Positions 22,803-31,091 of a stretch of 31,091 nt of DNA are shown piece by piece. Source of the DNA: ChocPot-Mid sp043804925 (lineage in GTDB: Bacteria; Bacteroidota; Ignavibacteria; Kapaibacteriales; UBA2268); assembly GCA_043804925.1 (NCBI GenBank), contig JAZDIP010000101.1:1-31091 (forward strand), written 5' to 3'. The notes under the pieces were generated by a model that ran no database searches, was not told the DNA's origin, and saw only the letters and a program-made list of their open reading frames with translations. Every line of letters starts with the position of its first letter. Position 1 is the first letter of the stretch. The translations under genes and the position numbers were made by a program.

Positions 22803-23927
22803 TTAAAAATGCAGAGGCAATGTGAAATTAATTGTTACACCTTGCTTTTCATTGCTTGAAATTTTAAATTCACCGTCGTGAACTTCGACAATTTTTTTTG
22901 CTACAATCAAACCAAGGCCAACACCTTGTTGTTCATACAAAGCTCTATCAAACTGAGTCAAAGCAGAGATTTCTTTTATTTGAGTTGCTGTCATACCTCT
23001 ACCTTCGTCGCAAATTGTAACGCTCAAAAAATCTCCTTGCTTTATATATGATAGTTGAACTTTCTGACCGGTTTCGGAAAATCTGAAGGCATTGTCAAAC
23101 AATTCGTTGATTAATTTTGAGAAACTTTCGGGTGAAATCTCTATCATCAATTTATTGGATTGTATTTCAGATTCACCATCCGATAGCTCATGAATAATTA
23201 AATCATCAAAACGATTGTATTTATAAGAAGTAACGTTAGCAACATCATGCATGATAGCTCTTGGTTCTTCGGTTAGGCATTGCCGTAATAAAGGTCTTCT
23301 ATCCGGATTAGAAGCTAAAGATTCAATACTTACATAAATTAAGAAATTCTCAGTAATTTTTAGTAATCTATTTGCAGAATAAACTATATCTTCGGCTGTT
23401 TCTTTAATTTCTTCAATACCTATTGTTCCTGCCCCGGATATTAAGAATTTGGCAGAACCGATAACCTCATTAAGAGCTGTACGAAATTCATGGGGTAAAG
23501 CATAAGTAACATTTTTACCTACTTCATTTATTTGTTTTTGTACCCTTTCTTCAATCATTCTATATTTTTTCCATTGAGAATCGATAGAAGCTATTAAATC
23601 TTCTTTAGTAAATGGCTTGATTATATAATCGTCAGCACCTTTAGCCATACCCGAACGCATATTTACTTTTTCTGCAAAAGCTGTTAAGAATAAAAATGGG
23701 ATAGTAGATAAATACTTGTCTTTTTTTATTTCTTTCAATACTCCGTAACCATCAAGTTTCGGCATGGAAATATCGCAAAGTATCAAATCGGGATGTTTTT
23801 TAAAAGCTACTTTGATACCTTCCTCTCCATCGTGTGCTGTAAATACTTCATAACCTTCAAAAGTGAGCAAAGTTGAAGTACTTTCCAATATAAATTCAGC
23901 ATCATCAATTACAAGTATTTTCTTCAT
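22803..23927 (-). CDS. Receiver-histidine kinase (REC-HisKA-HATPase), soluble
   Basis: 374 residues in the order receiver first, kinase second, without membrane segment or sensor domain. Receiver: Asp8/Asp9, phosphoacceptor Asp52 (C-D-I-S-M-P), Thr82, Lys104 (I-K-P-F). Kinase: H-box A-L-P-H-E-F-R-T with His146, although the usual Pro after R-T is Ala; N-box I-N-E-L-F-D-N-A-F-R-F-S; G1 D-E-G-R-G-M; G2 G-V-G-L-G-L. Such proteins are usually controlled by phosphorylation from another kinase, for example a phosphorelay in which the receiver gates kinase activity. The downstream target is not in the window. Confidence 0.92.
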   Translation of the reverse strand: MKKILVIDDAEFILESTSTLLTFEGYEVFTAHDGEEGIKVAFKKHPDLILCDISMPKLDGYGVLKEIKKDKYLSTIPFLFLTAFAEKVNMRSGMAKGADDYIIKPFTKEDLIASIDSQWKKYRMIEERVQKQINEVGKNVTYALPHEFRTALNEVIGSAKFLISGAGTIGIEEIKETAEDIVYSANRLLKITENFLIYVSIESLASNPDRRPLLRQCLTEEPRAIMHDVANVTSYKYNRFDDLIIHELSDGESEIQSNKLMIEISPESFSKLINELFDNAFRFSETGQKVQLSYIKQGDFLSVTICDEGRGMTATQIKEISALTQFDRALYEQQGVGLGLIVAKKIVEVHDGEFKISSNEKQGVTINFTLPLHF

Positions 23928-24029
23928 TTAGAATATTAATAATTTTACATATAATCATAAATTTAAATATAAGAAGAATATAATCATATAATCAAATTTT
24001 TTTTTACTAATTTTAAAACTTCCAATTCT

Positions 24030-24052
24030 AATAAGGAATTTTATTCCTTATT
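24030..24052 (-). other. Hairpin overlapping the LD-carboxypeptidase stop codon
   Basis: AATAAGGAA (24030-24038) pairs with TTCCTTATT (24044-24052) around TTTTA. The stop codon of the carboxypeptidase lies in the stem. No T-run follows directly on the minus strand, so termination is possible but weak. The neighbouring gap to 23928 shows no gene. Confidence 0.4.
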
Positions 24053-25079
24053 CAAAGCTCTTTTCAGTAATTGTCAAGGTACCAAGAACTGAGTTTAATG
24101 TTGCATCAATCCCATAGGGTAATGTAACCTGCTCAGGAGTATGTCCTATCAATAATCCATATAAAACCGGAATATGAAGTTGAGACAGTTGTTGGTCTAA
24201 GACCTCACCCAATGAATAATCCCAAACCTGTGAATTCTGGACACAATCAGTGCATTTGCCGAATACAATGCCTGCGGCATTGTCAAATTTTTTCGCAAGG
24301 ATTAACTGTGTAAGCATTCTGTCAATTCTAAAGGGTTCTTCTCCGACATCTTCAAGAAATACTATTTTTCCTTCAGTCTCGATTTCAAAAGCTGTTCCCA
24401 TAAGTGAAGATATTAATGATAAATTACCTCCTGTTAACTTACCGGCAGCTATTCCAGGTGTGATAGTTCTATAAGGATATGCGGGCCTTATACCCGATAA
24501 TGAAGATGGATTGGATATTTCACCTATTGGCTCTTCTGAAAATATTGCTTTCCTTAAATAATCAACAGTATAATTTGGAAATGCGGATAGCAATACGGGT
24601 CCGTGGAATGTAATCAATCCTGAAAATTTATTAATAGCCAAATGCAAAGCCGTTATATCACTGTAACCTATGAATATTTTCGGATTGTTTTTTATCAAAT
24701 CATAATCAATTTTGTCGAGAAGCTGGGCTGAACCATATCCGCCTCGAATAGAAAAAATTGCTTTTACCTCTTTATTAAGAAACATTCCATGCAAGTCGTC
24801 AATTCTTTCGGAAACGCTTCTGCTTTTATACCCAGCACCTTTTAACAGATTGCCTGCAATTTTCGGTTTCAAACCAAAATAGTCAAGCACAAGTAATGCT
24901 TTTTGTATATCTCCCGGGTCGGGTACTGCCGTACTGGGTGCGATTATCCCAACAGTATCTCCAACATTTAGTACTTTCGGTTTCAAAATATTTTTTGTTT
25001 TTTGCGGAAAAATATTTTTTGGGAAAACGGATAATGTTAATCCCACTATACCCGCCGTTAGAAGTTGTCGCCTATCCAT
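24048..25079 (-). CDS. LD-carboxypeptidase, peptidase family S66
   Basis: Muramoyl-tetrapeptide LD-carboxypeptidase that trims the last D-Ala from peptidoglycan peptides, mainly in recycling. 343 residues from ATG 25079. Catalytic residues of the family are present: Ser140 in I-G-Y-S-D-I-T-A-L-H, Glu243 in F-L-E-D-V-G-E-E-P-F-R-I-D-R-M, His313 in L-I-G-H-T-P-E. G-D-T-V-G-I-I-A-P-S and R-G-G-Y-G-S also match. The N-terminus M-D-R-R-Q-L-L-T-A-G plus a hydrophobic stretch resembles a twin-arginine signal, so the enzyme may be exported rather than cytoplasmic as in E. coli LdcA. It lies divergently upstream of the RelA/SpoT-like gene. Confidence 0.92.
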   Translation of the reverse strand: MDRRQLLTAGIVGLTLSVFPKNIFPQKTKNILKPKVLNVGDTVGIIAPSTAVPDPGDIQKALLVLDYFGLKPKIAGNLLKGAGYKSRSVSERIDDLHGMFLNKEVKAIFSIRGGYGSAQLLDKIDYDLIKNNPKIFIGYSDITALHLAINKFSGLITFHGPVLLSAFPNYTVDYLRKAIFSEEPIGEISNPSSLSGIRPAYPYRTITPGIAAGKLTGGNLSLISSLMGTAFEIETEGKIVFLEDVGEEPFRIDRMLTQLILAKKFDNAAGIVFGKCTDCVQNSQVWDYSLGEVLDQQLSQLHIPVLYGLLIGHTPEQVTLPYGIDATLNSVLGTLTITEKSFE

Positions 25080-25162
25080 CAAATTCTTTTATAAATTAAT
25101 AAATAAATTGATTATACTTTTTTATTTATCAAATTAAGGATATTTTTGAAAATAATAAAATA

Positions 25163-25214
25163 GTCATTCGCCTTTTGTCGTTTGCCAAAAGTCGTCATTC
25201 GCCTTTCGACAATC
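25163..25214. repeat. Period-7 array before RelA/SpoT homolog
   Basis: GTCATTC, GCCTTTT, GTCGTTT, GCCAAAA, then a 3-base slip (GTC) and again GTCATTC, GCCTTTC, GACAATC. The longest open frame of the next gene begins with a TTG inside this array, which makes that start doubtful. Confidence 0.6.
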
Positions 25215-25262
25215 GCAGAGAGACAACAGGTATTGTTAGAAAATCCAATAAAATGGTTTAGA

Positions 25263-27044
25263 ATGCAAGAAAATGAGATTATCATAGAACCTATTTACGA
25301 AATTCCATTGGAAAAAGAAAATCCTTTTGGGAAAAATAGTAGCGAGGATTTGGCTTATTTGTTGTCTTTATGTAATAAATATATAGAGAAAACCGATTTT
25401 GACCAAATTACAAAAGCATTCTATTTTTGTGTCGATAGCCATAAGGGGATTTCAAGAAAATCAGGAGAACCTTATTATACACATCCTTTAAAGGTTGCAA
25501 TTTCGCTTTTAAGAGAATTTTCGGTTAGGGATACCGCGAGTATTGCCGCATCGCTTTTGCACGACACGGTTGAAGATGTTGAAGGCATTACTATTGAGTT
25601 AATTGAAAGTAAATTTGGGAAGGATATTGCTGAAATAGTTGATGCTGTTACTAAAATACGAGGTTCAATGACACGGCAAATGGATAGAACCGCTACATAC
25701 GGTAAATTATTTTTAGCGTTAATTAAGGATGTGAGAGTTATACTTATCAAACTGGCAGACCGGTTGGATAATATGAAAACATTGTATTATCTTAATGAAA
25801 GCAAACAGAAAGTCATTGCCGAGGAAACTTTGAATTTTTACACCCCTTTTGCCCAACGGCTCGGTTTGTCAAGGGTAAAAAAATCTCTCGAGGATTTATC
25901 ATTATATTTTATTGATAAACGGGCTTTTAATAATATACATTCTGCATTGATTGAAAAGCGAAATGCTTTTTTGAATTTCATTAGGAATTTTCTCGTTACC
26001 ATCAACAGTAAACTCTCGGAAAGAAATATGCCGCATACTCTAACCATGGAGCATAAACATGTATATGAAATTTATACAATGCTCGAAGAGGGACAAACGT
26101 TGGAAGAAATTGATAATTTTTATTCGATGGTTATTGTATTAATGACTAATGATTATGCAGAAGCGTACAGGGCTTATGGTATTGTTGCCAACATTTTTGG
26201 ACCGGTCAGTTCTCTCGATGATTATATCTCGAGACCAAAAGTAAACTTATATAGAGCATTGCATTCTACTCACCTGGGACCAAACAGAAAACTAATTGAA
26301 GTTATCATCAGAACGGAAGAAATGGATAACATTGTTGATAAGGGTATAGTCGCATCAGATTCTTTGTCGAAGTTCACAAAACCTCTATCGTTAGAGGAAA
26401 ATGATGTAAAAGAATGGGTTGCCTGGATGCAGGAAATAATTAAATCAGGAGAGAAGGATGCCATTCAGAAAATCTGGGGTTCCATTAAAATAAACTTATA
26501 TGGTAATGATATAGTTGTCCATATCAAAGATGGCGATTCTTATATTTTGCCTGCAGGGGCTTGTATTGTTGATTTGGCATTTGCCGTTTCAAGTGAATTG
26601 GCAATGAACCTTATATCAGCTAAAGTCAATGGCGAAGTAAAATCTCTCGATTACGAATTGGGAAACCATGATAAAGTTGAATTAATAACATCTTTAAAAA
26701 GTAAACCTGACACACTTTGGCAAAATTTTGTTATAACAAATAAGGCAGTTGTTAATCTCTATAATTATTTTAAGAAGACCGGCATTGAAGTTTACATAAA
26801 AGCAACTGATAAAAGCGAACTTGTTATTTTAAAAGTTATAGCCCAAGACCGTAAAGGTCTTCTAAATGATTTAAGAACTGAATTAGGTTTAGACAACATA
26901 CAAAGAATTTTTTTATATACATCCAATTACGAATTTGAAGCTTTGTTCCATTTAAAAGTAAGTTCGGTTCACACTATCAATATTTTATTTGCGAAGATTT
27001 TATCAGTGAAGGGAATAAAAGGTGTGGAAAGAATTGATAATTGA
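25263..27044 (+). CDS. RelA/SpoT homolog: intact HD hydrolase, degraded synthetase, TGS and ACT
   Basis: (p)ppGpp metabolic enzyme, about 593 residues from ATG 25263 (a TTG at 25182 would lie in a repeat). HD hydrolase: His74 (Y-Y-T-H-P-L), His100-Asp101 and Glu104-Asp105 (L-L-H-D-T-V-E-D), Asp166 (K-L-A-D-R-L-D-N-M), all in place. The synthetase domain is recognisable (D-D-Y-I-S-R-P-K-V-N-L-Y-R-A-L-H-S-T, V-I-I-R-T), but key positions differ: the RxK...S...K ATP motif reads E-H-K-H-V-Y-E-I-Y-T-M, the D-L-x-A-I-R segment is F-Y-S-M-V-I-V-L, and R-F-K-D-Y is S-L-D-D-Y. A TGS domain (about 433-500) and an ACT domain (about 520-593) follow. I infer a hydrolase with little or no synthesis. Spot numbering is mine, by eye. 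Confidence 0.87.
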   Translation: MQENEIIIEPIYEIPLEKENPFGKNSSEDLAYLLSLCNKYIEKTDFDQITKAFYFCVDSHKGISRKSGEPYYTHPLKVAISLLREFSVRDTASIAASLLHDTVEDVEGITIELIESKFGKDIAEIVDAVTKIRGSMTRQMDRTATYGKLFLALIKDVRVILIKLADRLDNMKTLYYLNESKQKVIAEETLNFYTPFAQRLGLSRVKKSLEDLSLYFIDKRAFNNIHSALIEKRNAFLNFIRNFLVTINSKLSERNMPHTLTMEHKHVYEIYTMLEEGQTLEEIDNFYSMVIVLMTNDYAEAYRAYGIVANIFGPVSSLDDYISRPKVNLYRALHSTHLGPNRKLIEVIIRTEEMDNIVDKGIVASDSLSKFTKPLSLEENDVKEWVAWMQEIIKSGEKDAIQKIWGSIKINLYGNDIVVHIKDGDSYILPAGACIVDLAFAVSSELAMNLISAKVNGEVKSLDYELGNHDKVELITSLKSKPDTLWQNFVITNKAVVNLYNYFKKTGIEVYIKATDKSELVILKVIAQDRKGLLNDLRTELGLDNIQRIFLYTSNYEFEALFHLKVSSVHTINILFAKILSVKGIKGVERIDN

Positions 27045-27045
27045 A

Positions 27046-27066
27046 AACCGGGAACCGGGAACCGGG
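27046..27066. repeat. Three AACCGGG heptads after RelA/SpoT stop codon
   Basis: AACCGGG three times without mismatch, starting one base after the stop codon (27042-27044). GC-rich in an AT-rich setting. Same period as the other arrays. Confidence 0.8.
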
Positions 27067-27139
27067 GAATTAGGATAATTGTTATCAAGTAAAAAAATAG
27101 CATAAAAGTTCTTCGATATTACAAGTGGGTAAAAATTTG

Positions 27140-27165
27140 AAAAGATTGCAAAGCAATCTTTTTGA
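27140..27165 (+). terminator. Rho-independent terminator after RelA/SpoT homolog
   Basis: AAAAGATTGC (27140-27149) pairs perfectly with GCAATCTTTT (27153-27162) around AAA, followed by T residues. It lies about 95 bases after the stop. The A-rich left arm would also allow some function on the other strand. Confidence 0.75.
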
Positions 27166-27627
27166 TTACCGGAAAAATTAAATTAGAATTACCCTCTAAA
27201 AATAGCAAATAACCAATATTAATAATATTTCATAAAAAAATGGAAGATACTGAAAATTGTAGCATTAACTACTACATCATTGTAGTATAATCAACTAATT
27301 TTAAATAGTACTAATTTTTTTTGAGACGATTTCCCTGTTAATGTGTCATTATAGATGTTAATTGTTGCGATTTTACAAATATATACGTTTTTGTGTCGTT
27401 TGTCGCAAAAAATGACATGTTTGCAGCATTATAAAAAATGATAAAATTGAATATTATTAAAGATAAATTCGCTATATTTGTTACTGTTTTTTTAACATTC
27501 TATTATAAGTATGATGAATTATAAGAATAATGCAAGTTAAAAAATTAAATTTGAAAAATGATTTTTAGAATTAAAGAATTGATTTTTGTATAAATTTACG
27601 TTTTACTCACAATTTATAGGAGATTTT
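27166..27627. other. Gene-free leader region of the large surface protein
   Basis: No open frame with coding character on either strand. It includes a small hairpin TACTACA/TGTAGTA (27270-27287) around TCAT, and a segment at about 27310-27345 (T-run then GAGACG, TGTGTC) resembling the sequence before the T9SS gene at 3604-3640. Very AT-rich toward the 3' end. The promoter candidate is listed separately. The leader after it is about 140 bases. Confidence 0.5.
27447..27480 (+). promoter_or_regulatory. Candidate promoter for the large surface protein
   Basis: TTG (27447-27449), a 23-base spacer and TATATTTG (27473-27480). The -7 box is identical to that of rpsD. The spacer is long. No better candidate is seen before the ATG at 27628. 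Confidence 0.4.
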
Positions 27628-30600
27628 ATGAACAACAAAATACTTAGACGACTATTGCTGGTGACAATAGCGTTGTTTTCACTCACCATTTACGGAGCGA
27701 GAGCCCAAAGTACTCCTCCTACCTGTTCAGGCGGTGGTACACCACTGATGGATTATGAATTCAAGTCAGATGTTGCTACGTGGACATCTGTGTACCCTTT
27801 CACATATGAGAGGGCGAGCAGTTATTACTATGCTTACTGGACAGTAACATTACCATTTACTTTCTGTTACGACACAAAGCAATATACATCGGTTCAACAG
27901 GCAGGTAATGCGAATTTAATGTTCATGCCTTACAGAAGTGGTAATGCTACTTCTTATCCGTATTACTATTATGACCTTGGTTATAATGGTGGATGGGGAT
28001 ATGCATCATACAATAAAAATTACATTTATGCATGGGGCGGACTTATATATTCGTATTCTTATTGCACCGGTCATGTAGGATGGAAGCTTGAAGGTTCAGC
28101 ACCAAACAGAGTTATGACTTTTGAATGGTTGACTAGTGTATTCCACTTTAATTCGAGTAATCCCTGTAATGTTCAGATAAAATTGTATGAAGACGGTACA
28201 ATTGTTTACCATTATGGTCAGATAGTATGTGGATACACATATTATATGGATAATTATGCAAGCCAGTATTGGTACTATACTCCTGCCATAATGTTGTCCG
28301 GATGGGACGGTGCTTATAGTTCCAGTACTAATTCGGGTTCTGACTTTATAAATGTATATCCGCCGAATTCACCGGCAGGTAATTCAACATGGGCAGCAAA
28401 CTACGTTAATGAGAACAGGACTTCAATCAAAGGTCCGAATCTTTACGGAAACACTCCGACATTTCGCAGTGCAGCTCTTGTAAACAGTACATTTGCTACA
28501 CAGGGTCAGAGACTTACATTTGGTAAATCAAGTCCTGAAATGGTAAATGTTAAGCCAATGCAAGGTGAAATCTATCAAAAAGGCGCATTTTATTCCGGCG
28601 AAGACCATCCGGCAGTATTTGTCAGGAGGGAATCAGGAATGCCTGCAGTAACTCTTTTATACAAGATATACGGACCCGGACAAGTTGGCGAACCCGGAAG
28701 TGCAACAGTATATCAGGCAAAAGACCCAATTACAAATGCTTTGAATGTTGACCCGGGAAATATTATAGGTGATTCTGCGAGATATAATTTCACAGCCGGT
28801 ACGGGAGTCATTCGCGGTACAGGCGGTATCCTTGATTTGATGACAAATCAATCGAGCTTTTCACCGGGGCAATATTTTACACAAGCATCAATTGATATCA
28901 AAGATATTGGTAAGGTGGATTATCAGGTACAAAGATTCAACATAGCACTTGCATGGGATTTGGCATTATTTGTATGGGCACCGAAGAAAAAGGAAGACAA
29001 GAAATATCCTTTAGGTTCCATACCGATACAAATGGAAGTTGATAATTTTGGTATAAATGAAATGACCGAATTTGATGTATTTGTGGTTGTCTATAAAGAC
29101 GGACAAAGAGCCAGCGACACATTGCACTCACACTGGTTAAATACAACAACACCTTTGCAAGCCGGACAATCCGTCATTGTCACTATGTATCCCAGTTTTT
29201 ATCCTGCCGCAGGAACAGGTATATATGAATTACAATCATGGGCAGAATTGGGAGATGCAACAGATCAGGATTATTCCAGTAATATAGTCCCAAGGGCAGG
29301 ATTTCCGAAATATGAATTTGCATTTGCAAAGGAAGTTGATTTGAAAGCAGTAAGTATAGTGAATCCAACATCAAGCAATCCGGTAACCGTAGGACGGCCG
29401 ATGCATCCTATTTCAAGGTTTACCAACCAGGGTGTAAACGATTTGGATTTCGATACTGTATTTTATGAAATTAAATACATTCCTTCAGGAGCAGTAGTTT
29501 ATAGAGATACCGTTATCAATGCAGTTTTGTCTGCAGGAGCCAGGTATGACACGACAAACGTAACTGCAATAAAGCCATTTGTTGCACCTTTTGTTGGTGA
29601 ATACCAGATATGTTCGAGAGTAGTATCCACATATTGCAATAATCCTGCTTCGATGAAAATAGCTTGTACAAACTTTTCAGCAGAAGGCGGTTTGGCAGGT
29701 GATTATACTGTTGGTGTAGGCGGATACTTTTCGACAATTCAACAGGCAGTTGACATGCTTTATATGAAAGGTGCCAGCGGTCATGTAAGATTTATATTGA
29801 CCGACAGGAACTATACTGTTGGCGATACAAATAGGGTGGATGCACCGGCATTGGATTTATCAGCTTTTATATCCGGCATGGGTCCTGATGCATCTGTAAC
29901 TTTCAAACCATCGGATGCAAGAGCAGTCGAGCGGGGAGGCAATAACAGCGGTGTAACAATTAATTTATTGACCGGCAGCGGTTACGGAATTTTGTTCGGT
30001 CAAAATCTCGAACCTAAAAACGGCGCTGCAATTGTTATAACAGCTTCGCCAAGCAATAAAAACAAATATTCAAAATCTGCAGGATATTTCAATATTGACG
30101 GTGGTCAAAACAAATCATTCAGGTTTGTATTGATAACACCAAGAAACACGAATCAATATTTCCACAATGTTGTTTATATGAAACAAGGTTCTGAAAATAT
30201 TCAAATTAAGAACTCCTTGTTTGAGAATAATTACAGAAATGCATCAGGTTCAACCCTGATACCACATGTGTTTTTGCCACGCGTAAGAACAAATGGTTCG
30301 TTGGTAGAATACATGCCGGACCAATTCCACAGTAATACAAGTTATAGTTCGGCAATCGTAATGAGGTCAAGGGCGCCTATTGACTTAGCAGGTGGAAACA
30401 CACTTTATCAACTCGATACATTAACAGTAAACAACGTTGTAATCAGCGGCAATGAAATAAGCGGTTTCGGTTATGGAGTTGTTGATATGGGAGCAGGTGC
30501 ATTGATGAAAATCGGACAAAATGCCTGGACCAAGTATTACAACAATAATAATGAAATTAGCAATAATATTATTAAGAATGTCAGCCGTGCAGGTATATTC

Positions 30601-31091
30601 TTAGGATACACATTAAATGAAAAAGTATCCGGAAACAGGATATACAATGTAACAGGTATCGGAGTAAATACATACATGGAAATGGGACAACCCGTAGTTT
30701 ATGATGCAGGCGGTATATTAGCCGGAGGCGATGTATATGGAACATGGAAAGGATACAACAATATGGGATTGACAATAACCGGAAACGAAATAAGCAATGT
30801 AACATCCGATTATGTAGCTTATGGAATCAAGGTGGAGCAAACTCGTACGGAATATCCCAAGACACCTGAATATACGGTATTCCCCGATGGAGATGAAAAC
30901 ACACGTATTATAAACAATATTGTTTGGGGAGTTAACGCAGCTTATGATGCCCATAGGGTAGGTATTAGAGTATTTACCGAGAGAAACAGTATGGACCCAT
31001 CCGATTTCTTGGTAGCAAAGCTACCCGGATACTTCACAAACGGCGACAAGATATTGAGCAACACGGTAATAATGCCTGATGACGAAGGTAA
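27628..31091 (+). CDS. Very large secreted surface protein with CARDB-like and beta-helix regions (3' end outside window)
   Basis: At least 1154 codons, read without a stop to the window edge. ATAGGAGA stands seven bases before the ATG. Signal peptide: N-N-K-I-L-R-R-L-L-L-V-T-I-A-L-F...G-A-R-A-Q. Residues about 30-260 are very rich in Tyr, Gly and Trp and include T-F-E-W-L-T-S-V-F-H-F and Q-I-K-L-Y-E-D-G-T-I-V-Y-H-Y-G, a lectin-like sandwich pattern. Two CARDB/Ig-like segments lie at about 452-552 and 572-672. From about 692 (D-Y-T-V-G-V-G-G-Y-F-S-T-I-Q-Q-A-V-D) the start of a right-handed beta-helix is seen, with repeats such as V-V-I-S-G-N-E-I-S-G-F, N-E-I-S-N-N-I-I-K-N-V, L-T-I-T-G-N-E-I-S-N-V and R-I-I-N-N-I-V-W-G (about 937-1100). 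A T9SS sorting domain would be expected at the missing C-terminus. Adhesin or carbohydrate-binding role is inferred only. Confidence 0.88.
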   Translation, partial: MNNKILRRLLLVTIALFSLTIYGARAQSTPPTCSGGGTPLMDYEFKSDVATWTSVYPFTYERASSYYYAYWTVTLPFTFCYDTKQYTSVQQAGNANLMFMPYRSGNATSYPYYYYDLGYNGGWGYASYNKNYIYAWGGLIYSYSYCTGHVGWKLEGSAPNRVMTFEWLTSVFHFNSSNPCNVQIKLYEDGTIVYHYGQIVCGYTYYMDNYASQYWYYTPAIMLSGWDGAYSSSTNSGSDFINVYPPNSPAGNSTWAANYVNENRTSIKGPNLYGNTPTFRSAALVNSTFATQGQRLTFGKSSPEMVNVKPMQGEIYQKGAFYSGEDHPAVFVRRESGMPAVTLLYKIYGPGQVGEPGSATVYQAKDPITNALNVDPGNIIGDSARYNFTAGTGVIRGTGGILDLMTNQSSFSPGQYFTQASIDIKDIGKVDYQVQRFNIALAWDLALFVWAPKKKEDKKYPLGSIPIQMEVDNFGINEMTEFDVFVVVYKDGQRASDTLHSHWLNTTTPLQAGQSVIVTMYPSFYPAAGTGIYELQSWAELGDATDQDYSSNIVPRAGFPKYEFAFAKEVDLKAVSIVNPTSSNPVTVGRPMHPISRFTNQGVNDLDFDTVFYEIKYIPSGAVVYRDTVINAVLSAGARYDTTNVTAIKPFVAPFVGEYQICSRVVSTYCNNPASMKIACTNFSAEGGLAGDYTVGVGGYFSTIQQAVDMLYMKGASGHVRFILTDRNYTVGDTNRVDAPALDLSAFISGMGPDASVTFKPSDARAVERGGNNSGVTINLLTGSGYGILFGQNLEPKNGAAIVITASPSNKNKYSKSAGYFNIDGGQNKSFRFVLITPRNTNQYFHNVVYMKQGSENIQIKNSLFENNYRNASGSTLIPHVFLPRVRTNGSLVEYMPDQFHSNTSYSSAIVMRSRAPIDLAGGNTLYQLDTLTVNNVVISGNEISGFGYGVVDMGAGALMKIGQNAWTKYYNNNNEISNNIIKNVSRAGIFLGYTLNEKVSGNRIYNVTGIGVNTYMEMGQPVVYDAGGILAGGDVYGTWKGYNNMGLTITGNEISNVTSDYVAYGIKVEQTRTEYPKTPEYTVFPDGDENTRIINNIVWGVNAAYDAHRVGIRVFTERNSMDPSDFLVAKLPGYFTNGDKILSNTVIMPDDEG

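Noticed and set aside
28657..30954. Series of reverse-strand open frames of 60-80 codons
   Set aside because: They all lie antisense within the continuous forward frame of the large surface protein, have no ribosome-binding sites or family motifs, and show the Leu/His/Cys-rich composition typical of antisense reading.

Overview
The window is AT-rich DNA from a Gram-negative bacterium of the Bacteroidota / Chlorobi-Ignavibacteria-Kapabacteria assemblage. Direct evidence is type IX secretion (T9SS) C-terminal sorting domains, large cell-surface proteins, promoter candidates of the Bacteroidota form (TTTG or TTG, then TAnnTTTG), an LptB lipopolysaccharide exporter ATPase and an HtrA-like protease. 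I cannot place it to genus. I see no tRNA, rRNA, CRISPR array, transposase or phage gene.

Layout. 1-6.1 kb (+): the 3' part of a PAS hybrid histidine kinase; an orphan T9SS sorting-domain remnant; two T9SS cargo genes flanking a small DUF2442 gene; a palindrome-rich gap; and a receiver-PP2C phosphatase. 6.2-8.7 kb (+): a GT4 glycosyltransferase, a HAD phosphatase and a DedA membrane protein. 8.75-12 kb (-): a receiver-CheB-like protein, lptB and htrA. 12.4-18.2 kb (-): an S41 lipoprotein protease, a small HTH protein, a Yip1-like membrane protein, a TPR protein and a VanZ-like/Mth938-like fusion. 18.5-21.1 kb (+): stand-alone rpsD with its own promoter and terminator, an M28 peptidase and pyrE. 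21.2-25.1 kb (-): a NapH-like Fe-S membrane protein with a small Cys-containing partner, a receiver-histidine kinase and an LD-carboxypeptidase. 25.2-31.1 kb (+): a RelA/SpoT homolog with a degraded synthetase domain, a terminator, a 0.46 kb leader and a very long surface beta-helix protein that runs off the window without a stop.

Genes together. This is housekeeping and envelope chromosome (LPS export, periplasmic proteolysis, peptidoglycan recycling, glycosylation, ppGpp control, pyrimidine salvage) mixed with secreted T9SS proteins. Four two-component-type proteins (hybrid kinase, receiver-PP2C, receiver-CheB-like, receiver-kinase) occur here, none with a DNA-binding output domain. Two of them have lost a textbook catalytic or acceptor residue.

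The most unusual signal is in the repeats. (1) Three 28-bp palindromes, GTAGGG...CC[CG]TAC, lie inside two T9SS cargo genes, all in the same reading frame and each accounting for ten codons; this recalls Rickettsia palindromic elements. (2) Period-7 tandem arrays recur at gene ends, where they supply the last codons and stop codons of lptB and the HTH gene, and flank the RelA/SpoT homolog. They also occur inside coding regions, as linkers in a TPR protein and a ferredoxin-type membrane protein. (3) REP-like inverted repeats include one read through as the N-terminus of LptB. Together these suggest small non-autonomous repeats remodelling gene ends and linkers in this lineage.
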